Assembly (NCBI GenBank): GCA_045804965.1
Contig: JBJMMD010000022.1
Location: 199,253 to 263,252, forward strand
Reading direction: 5' to 3'
DNA length: 64,000 bases
Source of the DNA: CAVTUU01 sp045804965
GTDB lineage: Bacteria; Chloroflexota; Chloroflexia; Thermomicrobiales; UBA6265
Every line of letters begins with the position of its first letter. Position 1 is the first letter of the stretch. Below, one piece after another: positions 40,417 to 49,056 of this stretch. The notes beneath the pieces were generated by a model. That model was not told where the DNA came from, searched no databases, and saw only the letters and a list, made by a program, of their open reading frames with translations. A program made the translations under genes and the position numbers.

Positions 40417-41421
40417 TTACTTCAGATATTGATCGACGTTGTCGGCAGTCGCCAGGCCGGAACCGGAGTCGACCTTGGTCGGAATCTCCTCGCCATTCAA
40501 GTGGCGGACCAAAAGATCGACGCCGAGCGTACCCATAACGGCAGGGAACTGAAGCACGTCAGCAGCGAGCGTGCCGTCCTTGATCGCCTGCAACCCGTCC
40601 TTCGTGCCGTCGAAACCGACGACTACGACATCGGAGCGATTGGCGGCTTTCAGTGCTTGGATCGCGCCCAGGGCTGGCGGATCGTTCGCCCCGAAGATCG
40701 CCTTGATGTCCGGATCGGAAGTGAGAATGTTTTCAGTGATTGAGAGACCTTCGGCCTCCATCCAGTGTGCACTTTGATCGATGACCTTAATATCGGGATA
40801 CTCGCCCAGCGCCTTGTGCAATCCTTCGTTGCGGGCCTGGGCCGTTTGGTTGGCCATGTCACCCTGCAGATTCAGCACCTTGCCGGATTTGTCGATCGCG
40901 TCCGCGATAAACTCGCCGCCGAGCGCAGAGGCCTTGACGTTATCGGTCTGGATCAGGCTAATGATGTCGCCGCCAGCTGGTGCGGTATCGACCACGAGGA
41001 CCGGAATGTTGGCGTTGTTGGCGGCCTCAATGCCTGGAACTATGCCTGCCGCGTCGACTGTCCCAAGGATGATGCCTTGATATTGCTGCGTCACTGCGTC
41101 TTCCAACTGTGCAACTTGATCGGCAACGCCGCTCGCAGTCGGGAGCGAAAACACATCGACCGTCACGCCATCTTCCGCAGCGCGAGCGGTGATTGCTGCC
41201 TTCATCGTTATCCAAAATGGAAGATCGGGGAAAACCTGCATGAAGGCGAGCTTATATGCGGAATTGCCCTTGACCGGTCCGTACTTTGTCATGAGGTCGG
41301 GCGTCGCCTCTGGGCTCGCCTCAGGAGTTGCTCCTTGCGCGAACGCGTTGGCCCACTTCAGCGCCGGCGTCGCGGCGACGGCCGAGGTCAGCACGAGGAA
41401 CTTCCGTCGATTCAATTCCAT
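40417..41421 (-). CDS. Ribose-type ABC transporter substrate-binding protein (RbsB-like)
   Basis: 334 residues from an ATG with GGAGGGG nine bases upstream. The signal NRRKFLVLTSAVAATPALKWANAFAQG is twin-Arg-like, followed by a low-complexity spacer (A-T-P-E-A-S-P-E-A-T). The mature part is a periplasmic-binding-protein type 1 domain (peripla_BP_4) with IFGANDPPALGAIQALKAAN and VVGFDGTKDGLQAIKDGTLAADV. It is the first gene of the sugar-acid cluster and lies behind the promoter at 41608-41635. The sugar is not identified. Confidence 0.93.
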   Translation of the reverse strand: MELNRRKFLVLTSAVAATPALKWANAFAQGATPEASPEATPDLMTKYGPVKGNSAYKLAFMQVFPDLPFWITMKAAITARAAEDGVTVDVFSLPTASGVADQVAQLEDAVTQQYQGIILGTVDAAGIVPGIEAANNANIPVLVVDTAPAGGDIISLIQTDNVKASALGGEFIADAIDKSGKVLNLQGDMANQTAQARNEGLHKALGEYPDIKVIDQSAHWMEAEGLSITENILTSDPDIKAIFGANDPPALGAIQALKAANRSDVVVVGFDGTKDGLQAIKDGTLAADVLQFPAVMGTLGVDLLVRHLNGEEIPTKVDSGSGLATADNVDQYLK

Positions 41422-41590
41422 CGTCAATTTCCCCTCCTGTGAATCGAAGATCATCGTCCAAGATGCCTAATTTGTTGCGCCGTTCACCTCCTTCGTTGGC
41501 ACAACGCAGTCGGATGAATCTCCCTCATCTCGCTCTGGCCCCAGGTGAAGGGCATATGAGCTATCTGCTTCAGCCGTGTTTGTGTGGAAT

Positions 41591-41600
41591 CTGTATACAG
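41591..41600. promoter_or_regulatory. CTGTATACAG palindrome, candidate GntR/FCD operator
   Basis: Perfect 10-base palindrome within ATCTGTATACAGTAT, eight bases downstream of the -10 hexamer of the cluster promoter, so it overlaps the expected start point. FCD-type GntR regulators often bind short GT-ATAC-type palindromes. The cluster encodes such a regulator at 37068-37787. Confidence 0.55.
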
Positions 41601-41607
41601 TATGCAC

Positions 41608-41635
41608 ATTATTCAGCGGGCCGCTCCCGTGTCAA
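41608..41635 (-). promoter_or_regulatory. Promoter of the sugar-acid cluster
   Basis: On the minus strand TTGACA (41635-41630), a 16-base spacer and AATAAT (41613-41608) form a near-consensus sigma-70-type promoter. The expected start point is about 41601, giving a leader of about 180 bases to the RbsB-like gene. Confidence 0.6.
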
Positions 41636-42135
41636 GGATCATTTACCACACAGTCAGCGGTAGCCAACACCTTACGTCCGACGCGGCGTCACCGCGTGCG
41701 CGGGCCCGAATCACCCTTCCCGCGCTCGACCTACAAAGCCGACTGAAGACTGTTTGAGCACGGTGCCATTCGTCGTGGCGTGGCGGCGTATAGCTGTACG
41801 CCCGGGATCGCGTGCGACCTGGGTTGCCATCGGCAGCCTTCGTCTTCACCTGGCGGGCGCACACGCCGTGCGCCCCTACGGAGACTGCGGTTCATTCGGG
41901 CGCGCACAGTCCCGCATGGGGCTTCGTTGTCTTAGCGGGGAAGGGTCACTTCGAGCCCAGCGTCGCGGCGCAGCCGCGTCGATAGAGTGAGAGTGCTCCG
42001 GGTGAAGGCATTTGCCACGAGACCCTTGCGCCATCCTGCCAGGCGGCTATGCTACATTCACGAATCCTGGAATCAAGTCTCTTGCCACCTCGCGATTCGT
42101 GCGCCAGGTGGCCGGCGAGGCAGGAGCGCGCATCG
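41636..42135. other. Intergenic region between the cluster and aminotransferase
   Basis: About 500 bases without a supported gene. It holds the third GTAGGGGCGCA palindrome (41854-41879). CAGGAG lies nine bases before the aminotransferase ATG. No clear promoter for the aminotransferase was recognised. Confidence 0.45.
41854..41879. repeat. GTAGGGGCGCA-type dispersed palindrome, copy 3
   Basis: On the minus strand GTAGGGGCGCACGG then CGTGTGCGCCCG. Same orientation and arms as copy 1, with a different centre. Confidence 0.65.
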
Positions 42136-43320
42136 ATGAAGTTAGCAGCCCGCATGGGACGGCTCGGCACCGAAACCGCATTTGAAGTGCTGGTGCGCGC
42201 CCGTGCTCTCGAAGCTCAGGGCCGCGACATCGTTCACCTTGAGATTGGCGAACCAGATTTCGATACCCCCGCTAACGTAATCGAGGCGGGCTGCACCGCG
42301 CTCCGCACTGGGTGGACGCACTACGGCCCAGCGGCGGGGCTGCCCGATTTGCGCCAGGCCCTCGCCGATTACCTCAACCGCTCGCGTCAAACCAGCTTTC
42401 GTCCGGAACAGATCGTCGTCACCCCGGGCGGCAAACCCATCATGTTTTTCGTCATCCTGGCGCTGCTGGAAGCGGGTGACGAGGCGATTTACCCCAACCC
42501 CGGTTTTCCGATCTACGAGTCGATGATCAATTTCAGCGGTGCGATTCCGGTGCCGGCACCGCTGCGTGAGGAGCGAGACTTCGCCCTCGATGTCGACGAG
42601 CTCGCCACGCTCATCACCCCACGCACGAAGCTGCTGATCATCAACAGTCCCGGCAATCCGACGAGCGGGGTACTTAACCGCGCGGACATCGAAGCGATCG
42701 CAAAACTGGCGGTCGAACACGACCTTACCGTCCTCGCCGACGAGATCTACAGCGAGATCATTTACGAGGGGGAGCACGTCTCAATCGCGGCCATGCCAGG
42801 CATGGCCGAGCGCACGATCCTGCTCGATGGCTTTTCCAAGACCTACGCGATGACCGGGTGGCGGCTCGGGTACGGGGCGATGCCGGAGGAGTTCGCGGGC
42901 CAGATTTCGAAGCTGATGGTCAACAGCGTCTCCTGCACCTCGATGGCGGTGCAACGGGCTGGGATCGAGGCGTTGAACGGTCCGCAAGATGAAGTGCGGT
43001 TGATGGTCGAGGCGTTTCGCCGCCGCCGCGATCTGATCGTCGACGGTCTCAATGCAATCGACGGCATTATCTGCGTTCGCCCGAAGGGGGCGTTTTACGT
43101 TTTCCCCAACATCTCCGCTATGGGCAAGTCGAGCAAGGAATTCGCCGATTTCTTACTCAACGAACATGGCGTCGCGGCGGTGGCGGGCACGTCCTTTGGC
43201 AAGTATGGCGAGGGCTATTTGCGGCTCTCCTATGCGAACTCGGAGGACAACTTACGGAAGGCGCTGGAACGGGTGGAGGCGGCCACGCGGTCGGCGGTAG
43301 GGGCGGGTTTGCCCCGTTAG
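42136..43320 (+). CDS. Class I/II pyridoxal-phosphate aminotransferase
   Basis: 394 residues, aspartate/aromatic aminotransferase type. The cofactor lysine is Lys235 in DGFSKTYAMTGWRLGY. Other marks are IGEPDFDTP, the N-terminal HYGPAAGLPDLRQALADYL, NSPGNPTSGVL and the C-terminal substrate Arg in YLRLSYAN. It moves an amino group between amino acids and 2-oxo acids. It is followed 14 bases later by the nuclease-like gene, which is probably co-transcribed. The donor cannot be told. Confidence 0.93.
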   Translation: MKLAARMGRLGTETAFEVLVRARALEAQGRDIVHLEIGEPDFDTPANVIEAGCTALRTGWTHYGPAAGLPDLRQALADYLNRSRQTSFRPEQIVVTPGGKPIMFFVILALLEAGDEAIYPNPGFPIYESMINFSGAIPVPAPLREERDFALDVDELATLITPRTKLLIINSPGNPTSGVLNRADIEAIAKLAVEHDLTVLADEIYSEIIYEGEHVSIAAMPGMAERTILLDGFSKTYAMTGWRLGYGAMPEEFAGQISKLMVNSVSCTSMAVQRAGIEALNGPQDEVRLMVEAFRRRRDLIVDGLNAIDGIICVRPKGAFYVFPNISAMGKSSKEFADFLLNEHGVAAVAGTSFGKYGEGYLRLSYANSEDNLRKALERVEAATRSAVGAGLPR

Positions 43321-43334
43321 GGAGGCGAGTTTCG

Positions 43335-44510
43335 GTGGCGCGTATTTTTGCGGGCAACCGCGCGATGGTCGACGAGGAACTCCTCGAGGCCGTCAAGCAA
43401 CTTAATGATGACTTCTGGGTTTTCGCGGAATTCGACGTCCATCGTCGCAACATCGACTGGCTCATCATTCGCCAGGTTCCAGATGATCGGCCCGCGGGAC
43501 GCTTTTCAACGGTGATTTTGACCGAGCTCAAGCGCACGAGGGCGATTCTCGACGGCGACGACAACGGCCGCTGGCGCGAATGCCGGGAAGGGATCTGGGC
43601 TGAGCTCGAACCGGGCAACATGCGCGACGCCAATCCTTGGCGGCAGCTCATCAATACAGTCAATGTCTTTCGCGATTGGATGTACAACAACCAGCGGCGG
43701 TTTCTGACCGACGGTGATGGACAGCTTTATCCCGAGTCGGCGGTCAAGGTCTGGCCAAACTTGCTCATCCTTAGCGATCCCCCCGACCTCGTGCACCGCC
43801 TGCCCTTGAAACCGCAAAACGGCTACGGCGCCTATCACTTCGAACTCGATGAGTGGATTCGCCGGGTCTACGGCTGGACTCCGCGCGACGGACTTCGCCT
43901 CACCGCGAGCGAACTCGCGGACCTCGCGCACGCGCTCAGCCTGACGCCGATCGTGTACGAACCGAACGCCACGCGCCGCTTCACCGAACCGTTTGCCGTC
44001 GATCTCGAACCAGCGGACATGCCCGCATTAAGCGGTTCGCTCGATTGGGTCGACGGTCTCTCGGTGTGGGCGGCCGGGATCGAGCAACGCGTCCGTCACC
44101 TCGAACAACAACTCGCGGCCCTATCGGAAAGCGCGGTTCCCAGATCCCCGGAACGAAAACCGGCACGCACGCTCGCACCGGTCGCGACCAATCCGGATCG
44201 GCCGCTGAGCGAACACGAATGCGAACTGATCGTGAACGCGATGACGGCGCTGAGAGCGGCTGGCAAGAACCGCGATTTCCCGTCCGTATTCGCGGAGATG
44301 CATCGGGTGATTGGCGGACCGACCTTCAAGTCGCGCAACTTCAACGGCTATGGCAGCGCGATGGCGATGATGCTACGCGCCGCCACCGAAGGTCTCGTCA
44401 GGTTCGGCCCCCTCGACGGCAACGGCGTCCCCACGCTCTTCCTCCCGGACGAGGCGATCGATGAAGCACTTGTGATCGAAGCGGAGATGGCGGAAGCAGG
44501 AGGAGATTAG
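43335..44510 (+). CDS. NERD-like nuclease-domain protein with possible OST-HTH tail
   Basis: 391 residues. The N-terminal 190 residues look like a NERD/PD-(D/E)XK nuclease: a helix (EELLEAVKQL), a strand with Asp in NIDWLIIRQV, and E-x-K in VILTELKR. A coiled-coil link (about 238-262) and a basic segment follow. The last 80 residues (ECELIVNAMTALRAAGKNRDFPSVF... RNFNGYGSAMAMML) have the spacing of an OST-HTH/LOTUS-like domain. I infer a nucleic-acid-cutting enzyme; the tail assignment is tentative. It begins 14 bases after the aminotransferase gene. Confidence 0.6.
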   Translation: MARIFAGNRAMVDEELLEAVKQLNDDFWVFAEFDVHRRNIDWLIIRQVPDDRPAGRFSTVILTELKRTRAILDGDDNGRWRECREGIWAELEPGNMRDANPWRQLINTVNVFRDWMYNNQRRFLTDGDGQLYPESAVKVWPNLLILSDPPDLVHRLPLKPQNGYGAYHFELDEWIRRVYGWTPRDGLRLTASELADLAHALSLTPIVYEPNATRRFTEPFAVDLEPADMPALSGSLDWVDGLSVWAAGIEQRVRHLEQQLAALSESAVPRSPERKPARTLAPVATNPDRPLSEHECELIVNAMTALRAAGKNRDFPSVFAEMHRVIGGPTFKSRNFNGYGSAMAMMLRAATEGLVRFGPLDGNGVPTLFLPDEAIDEALVIEAEMAEAGGD

Positions 44511-44568
44511 GGAGCCCTGAAACCGCCAAAAGTTAAAAACGGTATGGCGACCGATTCGTATTCGCCGT

Positions 44569-45198
44569 TCAAATCGGTTTCTGTGACGACTTCTCTCGTG
44601 CCCTGACCAGATGTTCCAACTCGGTCACCGTCCGATCCAACTCGTCGATCAATGGGGAGGATTCGACCTCTCGAAAGGCCGTGACCAACGCGCGGTAGTA
44701 CCACAGCGTACCAACTTGCTCTCCTTGAAATCGGCCCCAGAGCGCTTCCCCGAGCTGCCGGTAGTCGGCAAGGATTGACCGCGCATTGGCCAATTTGTCA
44801 GCGGCCGAGACCAACCGGACCGAAGGGGAAGCGTGCCTTACATGCGCGATGTAGCCTTCTTTTCGTTCGCGCCACGGCGGCTTAGGTACGGTGTCGGTAT
44901 CAGAGCACCCATCTACGATGATGACAACAGATTCACCGAAGCGACGTTTGATCTCCTCGCGCGTCAATTGCCCCCCTTGATCTTCGACCCCATCATGTAG
45001 CAGCGCCGCAATTGCTTCGTCCTCGCTGCCTCCGTATTCCAGTACTATCGCCGTCACAGCCAACAAATGCGCGAAATATGGGATCGCTGTGCCTTTGCGT
45101 AGCTGGCCAGCGTGTAAATACCTTGCGAAGACGAGGGCGTCATCGAACCGGGGTGAAAGAGGCACTTTAGTAGCATCCACGTGCGTCGCAATTCCCAA
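44569..45198 (-). CDS. HD-domain phosphohydrolase, SpoT/MESH1-like
   Basis: 209 residues. HD-domain metal motifs are in order: HAGQLRKGTAIPYFAHLLAV, LLHDGVED and, later, KLANARSIL. This is the layout of stand-alone (p)ppGpp hydrolases, with no synthetase domain. It is a candidate small alarmone hydrolase. The GTG start is weakly supported; a later start would remove about eight residues. Confidence 0.85.
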   Translation of the reverse strand: MGIATHVDATKVPLSPRFDDALVFARYLHAGQLRKGTAIPYFAHLLAVTAIVLEYGGSEDEAIAALLHDGVEDQGGQLTREEIKRRFGESVVIIVDGCSDTDTVPKPPWRERKEGYIAHVRHASPSVRLVSAADKLANARSILADYRQLGEALWGRFQGEQVGTLWYYRALVTAFREVESSPLIDELDRTVTELEHLVRAREKSSQKPI

Positions 45199-45289
45199 CT
45201 CGAAAATTTGTCATGCTCGACCGTTCCTCAACTGGCTATCGGCACTCCTCTGATCCGAACGCGCGTTGTTTGAACGGCGTACTGTCGCC

Positions 45290-45613
45290 TCAACCTTCAA
45301 TCTCAGCCGGTGCGAAAAACACGAGGATTTGCAGATCTTCGGTGATGCTGTGGAAGCGGTGGTCGACAGTGGCGGGGACATAGATGATGGAGCCGGGGCG
45401 GACGGGGCGGTCGACACCGTCGACCTGGATCATGCCGCGGCCGTCGGCGATGAAATAGACCTCGTCTTCGCCGTGCGGCTGTTGCGGGTCGGCGCTCTCC
45501 GCTGGGAGGACGTAGACGCCCACGCTTAGCGCGGGGACCTTGAGGAATTCGTAATACAGCTGGTCCTTGGCCCTGTGTTCCTCAAGCACTTCTTCGAGTT
45601 CGAACGCTTCCAT
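45290..45613 (-). CDS. Small cupin protein
   Basis: 107 residues of one cupin barrel. Metal-type motif in PHGEDEVYFIADGRG (His, Glu and related positions) and the second motif PATVDHRFHSI. The ligands for a divalent metal appear present. Such proteins are dioxygenases, isomerases or sensors, and the substrate cannot be told. It stands between the HD gene and a small membrane protein gene on the same strand. Confidence 0.85.
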   Translation of the reverse strand: MEAFELEEVLEEHRAKDQLYYEFLKVPALSVGVYVLPAESADPQQPHGEDEVYFIADGRGMIQVDGVDRPVRPGSIIYVPATVDHRFHSITEDLQILVFFAPAEIEG

Positions 45614-45684
45614 CTACCCCTCCATAAATGTCCGAATGTGGATACGTCCTCTGTGACTCTATCAGGTCGAGCGAGGACGTTCAC

Positions 45685-45987
45685 TCAGTCGATCAGCGTG
45701 AAGGCAATCACGAGCAAGAGGAGACCGCAGAGAATGGCGATCGCTGGCCATGTGAACCGTCGCTGCCAGGTCAGAGGTTTGTCTGGAAGGTCGAGGTCGT
45801 CTCGGGACGAGCTGAGCGGGTCCCAGGCCGGATCCCGCGCTTCCTCGGGTTCCTCAGGACCGAGTCCAACGCTCGGGAGCACGGGCAAGCTGCCCCGGAC
45901 CTGCTCAGGTGTCGACTGTCCTCCATCCGCGAAGGGATTGGGAAACTTGAGATCGTCTTCGGCGGGTCGGTGTGGCTGACGGCTCAT
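45685..45987 (-). CDS. Tail-anchored small membrane protein
   Basis: 100 residues. A polar Pro/Asp-rich cytoplasmic part (1-75), a basic WQRRF, and one C-terminal spanning segment (about 79-98, PAIAILCGLLLLVIAFTLI). CAGGA lies before the ATG. No family recognised. Confidence 0.65.
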   Translation of the reverse strand: MSRQPHRPAEDDLKFPNPFADGGQSTPEQVRGSLPVLPSVGLGPEEPEEARDPAWDPLSSSRDDLDLPDKPLTWQRRFTWPAIAILCGLLLLVIAFTLID

Positions 45988-46188
45988 GGATTTTCCTGAG
46001 GAGCGAGTGAGCAGTGGGTTGATGTGCGACTCCGGTGGCGAACCCGGGATGAGCGGAGCCTAACTCGACTCTAGCACTTCGCTGCGCGGAACTGAACTCC
46101 TCAGGTTTCCTATCCGCGCGGATAAGGTGATCGGGTACCCTACCGGGGGTGATTGGGCGCGGTCGGACGACGAAAGGCGCGTGAGACA

Positions 46189-47466
46189 GTGGCGGACGTG
46201 CGGGCGTTTCGAGGCGTGCGGTATGGCGAGCAGATCGCGCGCAACCTTGGCGACTTGATAGCGCCGCCGTACGACGTGACCACACCCGATCTGATCCAGG
46301 ACTTGCGCGCGCGTGACCCGCACAACATGGTCCACCTCGAACATGTCGAAGTTGAACCAGGTCACGACCCGCACCGTCACGCGGCGGAGTTGTATCGCGA
46401 ATGGCGAGACGATGGCGTCTTGATCCGGGATGAACAGCCCGCGCTCTATCTCTATGACCACTGGTTTAGGCACGAAGGCGCAGCCGTTCGCCGGCGAGGC
46501 GTGCTGGCAGCGATCCGGCTGGCGCCGTGGTCCGCGCGGATCGTACTTCCGCACGAGGAGACGTTTCCGAGGCCGAAACTGGAACGGTTGCGCCGTTTGC
46601 GCGCAGTCCAGGCGAATCTCAGTCCGCTGTACCTGCTGTATCGCGATCCCGATCAACGCGTCGCCCAGCTTCTCGCCGCGGCCGAGCGCTCGCCGGACGA
46701 AACCGGCGTCGATCCCGACGGCGACCGGCATGAGTTGACGCGCCTTGCCGATCGAAGCCTCATTGAGCAGATCCAGCGGTACTTCGCCGATCAGCGGTTG
46801 TATGTGGCTGATGGCCACCATCGGTACGAGGCGGCGTTCGAATATCGCGATGAGCGGGCCGCGGCCGGCTTTACCTGCCCGGTCCCATCGCCTGATCTCG
46901 AAGGCGCCGAACAGTATGTGCTGGCGCTGGTGTGCGCCGCGGACGATCCGGGCGTGTTCGTGCTGCCGACGCATCGCCTGGTGCGCGGGATCGCTGACTT
47001 TGACCCGGAGAAGGCGCGAGCCGATCTGCGCCGGTATTTCGAACTCGAATTGGCTGCCGATTCATCGTTCGAAGATAGCGATGCGATTTGCCTGATCTGG
47101 TTCGGATCGGGCCAGGGACTGTGGAAATTGAGCCCGCGAGCGGACCGCGCGCATGAAGCGCTCATGCCGGAAGGCAAGAGTGACGCCTGGCGGAAGCTCG
47201 ATCTCGCCATGCTGAGCAGTGCAGTCTTGGATGGGGTGCTGGGAATTCGGCCCGAGGATGCGCTCGACCACGTGAGCTACACGTCGTCGATCGACCAGGC
47301 GATGCACTCGGTTGGGACGGGTGAAGCGCAAATGGCGCTGCTGGTCGAGGCGAGCACTGTCCACGACCTGATGACCATTGCTGATGCTGGCGATCGGATG
47401 CCACCCAAATCGACCTTTTTCTGGCCGAAGGTGCCGGCTGGTCTAGTCATTCACGATCTCTGCTAG
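46189..47466 (+). CDS. DUF1015-family protein
   Basis: 425 residues from a GTG chosen at VADVRAFRGVRY, the usual beginning of the family; GAAAGG lies upstream. Typical blocks: PPYDVTTPD, NMVHLEHVE, YVADGHHRYEAA, a central PTHRL, and the end TFFWPKVPAGLVIHDL. The biochemical role is unknown. A decayed copy of its C-terminal third lies at 50718-51183. The stop overlaps that of the convergent EEP-family gene (CTAG shared). Confidence 0.92.
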   Translation: MADVRAFRGVRYGEQIARNLGDLIAPPYDVTTPDLIQDLRARDPHNMVHLEHVEVEPGHDPHRHAAELYREWRDDGVLIRDEQPALYLYDHWFRHEGAAVRRRGVLAAIRLAPWSARIVLPHEETFPRPKLERLRRLRAVQANLSPLYLLYRDPDQRVAQLLAAAERSPDETGVDPDGDRHELTRLADRSLIEQIQRYFADQRLYVADGHHRYEAAFEYRDERAAAGFTCPVPSPDLEGAEQYVLALVCAADDPGVFVLPTHRLVRGIADFDPEKARADLRRYFELELAADSSFEDSDAICLIWFGSGQGLWKLSPRADRAHEALMPEGKSDAWRKLDLAMLSSAVLDGVLGIRPEDALDHVSYTSSIDQAMHSVGTGEAQMALLVEASTVHDLMTIADAGDRMPPKSTFFWPKVPAGLVIHDLC

Positions 47467-48224
47467 CCGGAACGGTCCCTGATGCTCAGCCGGGCGAGCA
47501 CGGGCAGGTGGTCCGATCCGCTATATGGCCCCACCCAGGATTCGAGTGGTTCGATGTCCTGCGTAATCCATAAATAGTCGACGCGGAGCACGGGGCGGAT
47601 GCGGACGCTGCCGATGGGATGGCTCTTGTAGGCCATTCTCGCCATTCGTGTCGGCAGGGTGAACCCCGGTCCGTTTCCCGCAACTCGGAACACGTCGATC
47701 AGGCCGGATGCAGCGATCTGGCGATAAATCCGGTGGATGGCGAGCGCGTTGAAGTCGCCCATCATCAAGGTGGGACCGCCGGCGTGCGCGGATGCGATCA
47801 GGCGGGCGACTTGCTCATAGGTTTCCGGATCGGTGATCAGGCCGCGTCGCTTAAAGCGCGGGGGCGGCGGGTGGGCGACGATGATCGCCAATTGTTCGCT
47901 CGCGAGTTGGATGGTGGCGCGCAAATCCGGGCGATTGGGGTAGAGGTGAAGGAGCTCGTTCGAGACGATCGGGTGTTTGCTCAGGAGCGCCTTGCCCGGG
48001 ATACCGAGCGGGTGCAGCACCCGATGCGGATACTGTGACGCCAGTTGTCGGTCGATCGCGTCCCCTTGGCCCGGTGCCAGCTCCTGCACGCCGACGATAT
48101 CGGCATCCGCCTCGGCGATCACCTCGACCAAGCGCTCGGGCTGGGCCAGCCCGTTCGCGACGTTGAAGGTCATGACTGTAAGCGTACGACTTCGGCGGTC
48201 CTCACCGTCCATGAACGTGTCCAT
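47463..48224 (-). CDS. Endonuclease/exonuclease/phosphatase-family protein
   Basis: 253 residues from the ATG at 48224. EEP marks are LTVMTFNVANG, the metal Glu in DIVGVQELAPG, LMMGDFNALA and the final His in SGSDHLPVLARL. The fold covers nucleases, phosphodiesterases and lipid phosphatases; the exact substrate is unknown. No signal sequence is seen. It is convergent with the DUF1015 gene. Confidence 0.9.
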   Translation of the reverse strand: MDTFMDGEDRRSRTLTVMTFNVANGLAQPERLVEVIAEADADIVGVQELAPGQGDAIDRQLASQYPHRVLHPLGIPGKALLSKHPIVSNELLHLYPNRPDLRATIQLASEQLAIIVAHPPPPRFKRRGLITDPETYEQVARLIASAHAGGPTLMMGDFNALAIHRIYRQIAASGLIDVFRVAGNGPGFTLPTRMARMAYKSHPIGSVRIRPVLRVDYLWITQDIEPLESWVGPYSGSDHLPVLARLSIRDRSG

Positions 48225-48348
48225 CGATCTCACTTCGATTCGTTGCATCGCCAGCCAATAGTGACAGCTCAAACGTCGGGAATTGGGTATCCTGGTCCGT
48301 TGGTCGAGTCGCCAACCAGCGAGTGTAGACAGTTCGAGGGAACGCTTG

Positions 48349-48747
48349 ATGCGTCGACTTATTCGCTGGCTTCTCTTCGTCGCTTGCTTCGACGCGCTGT
48401 GGATTCTGTAACTCTCGTGGTTGATCCCCGGCCTGACCGTCAGCGGCTACTGGGGCGCGTTTACGGCGGCGATGCTGGTGACGATCGTCAACGTGGTCGC
48501 CTGGCCATACATCTACGACCTCTCAGCAAAGCTCAACCCTATTCTATTCCCGAGCGCCTGCTTCCTGCTCACAGCTGCGGCGATGCTCATCATCGCGCCA
48601 ATCAACGAGGCGCTGAGCGACGAGTTCCCGAACCTCGTTCTCGGACTGCAAAGGCATCCGGGCATCAGCTTCCTCCTCGTGCGACCGGCGTCGGAGGGTG
48701 GCCTGGTCGTCGGCGCAAGTGGTGGCTACACGTTTACCGAGGGATGA
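48349..48747 (+). pseudogene. Phage_holin_4_2 (PF04020)-like membrane protein with in-frame stop
   Basis: ATG 48349 has GAGGG eight bases upstream and opens a membrane protein (MRRLIRWLLFVACFDALWIL). Codon 21 is TAA (48409-48411). The same frame then continues with LSWLIPGLTVSGYWGAF and further segments to 48747, matching the layout of the PF04020 family, so the gene appears interrupted by one nonsense codon. A restart at TTG 48421 would lose the first membrane segment. A sequencing error is the alternative. Confidence 0.65.
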
Positions 48748-49056
48748 AGCGAGTTCGAGCGGGCAGGGCCGAGGCTGTCGGGTGGTGCGGTGGCGGGACC
48801 CGCGGGGGTGGTGGGCGCCTGGAAGGCGTTGACCGGCCTGTATCAAAAGCCTACCGAGATACCGCAGGATTGCGATCGACGGCAGGTAGGGGCGCAGGGG
48901 CGCGCACGTCTCCCAAGAAAGGAGGGTCGGCACCTTGTCGCGGACCGCTGCGACGAAGTCGGCTAGGAAGGTGTGCACGCGGGCGACGAAATCGGTGGAT
49001 AAGATGGCCAGCGTCGGCGCGTCGAGTAAAGCGGAGGCGATAGTGACCACGCCACG
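48748..49056. other. Intergenic region after the holin-like pseudogene
   Basis: No gene is firmly supported. A minus-strand open frame (48544-49050) begins plausibly (VVTIASALLDAPTLAIL) but turns into low-quality sequence and overlaps the pseudogene. Confidence 0.4.

Noticed and set aside
48409..48411. Special decoding (for example recoded stop) in the holin-like gene
   Set aside because: The codon is TAA, not TGA, and no recoding signal is seen; nonsense mutation or sequencing error is simpler.
48544..49050. Minus-strand frame overlapping the holin-like pseudogene
   Set aside because: The first 70 codons look plausible but the rest is shadow-like and no ribosome site or family was found.
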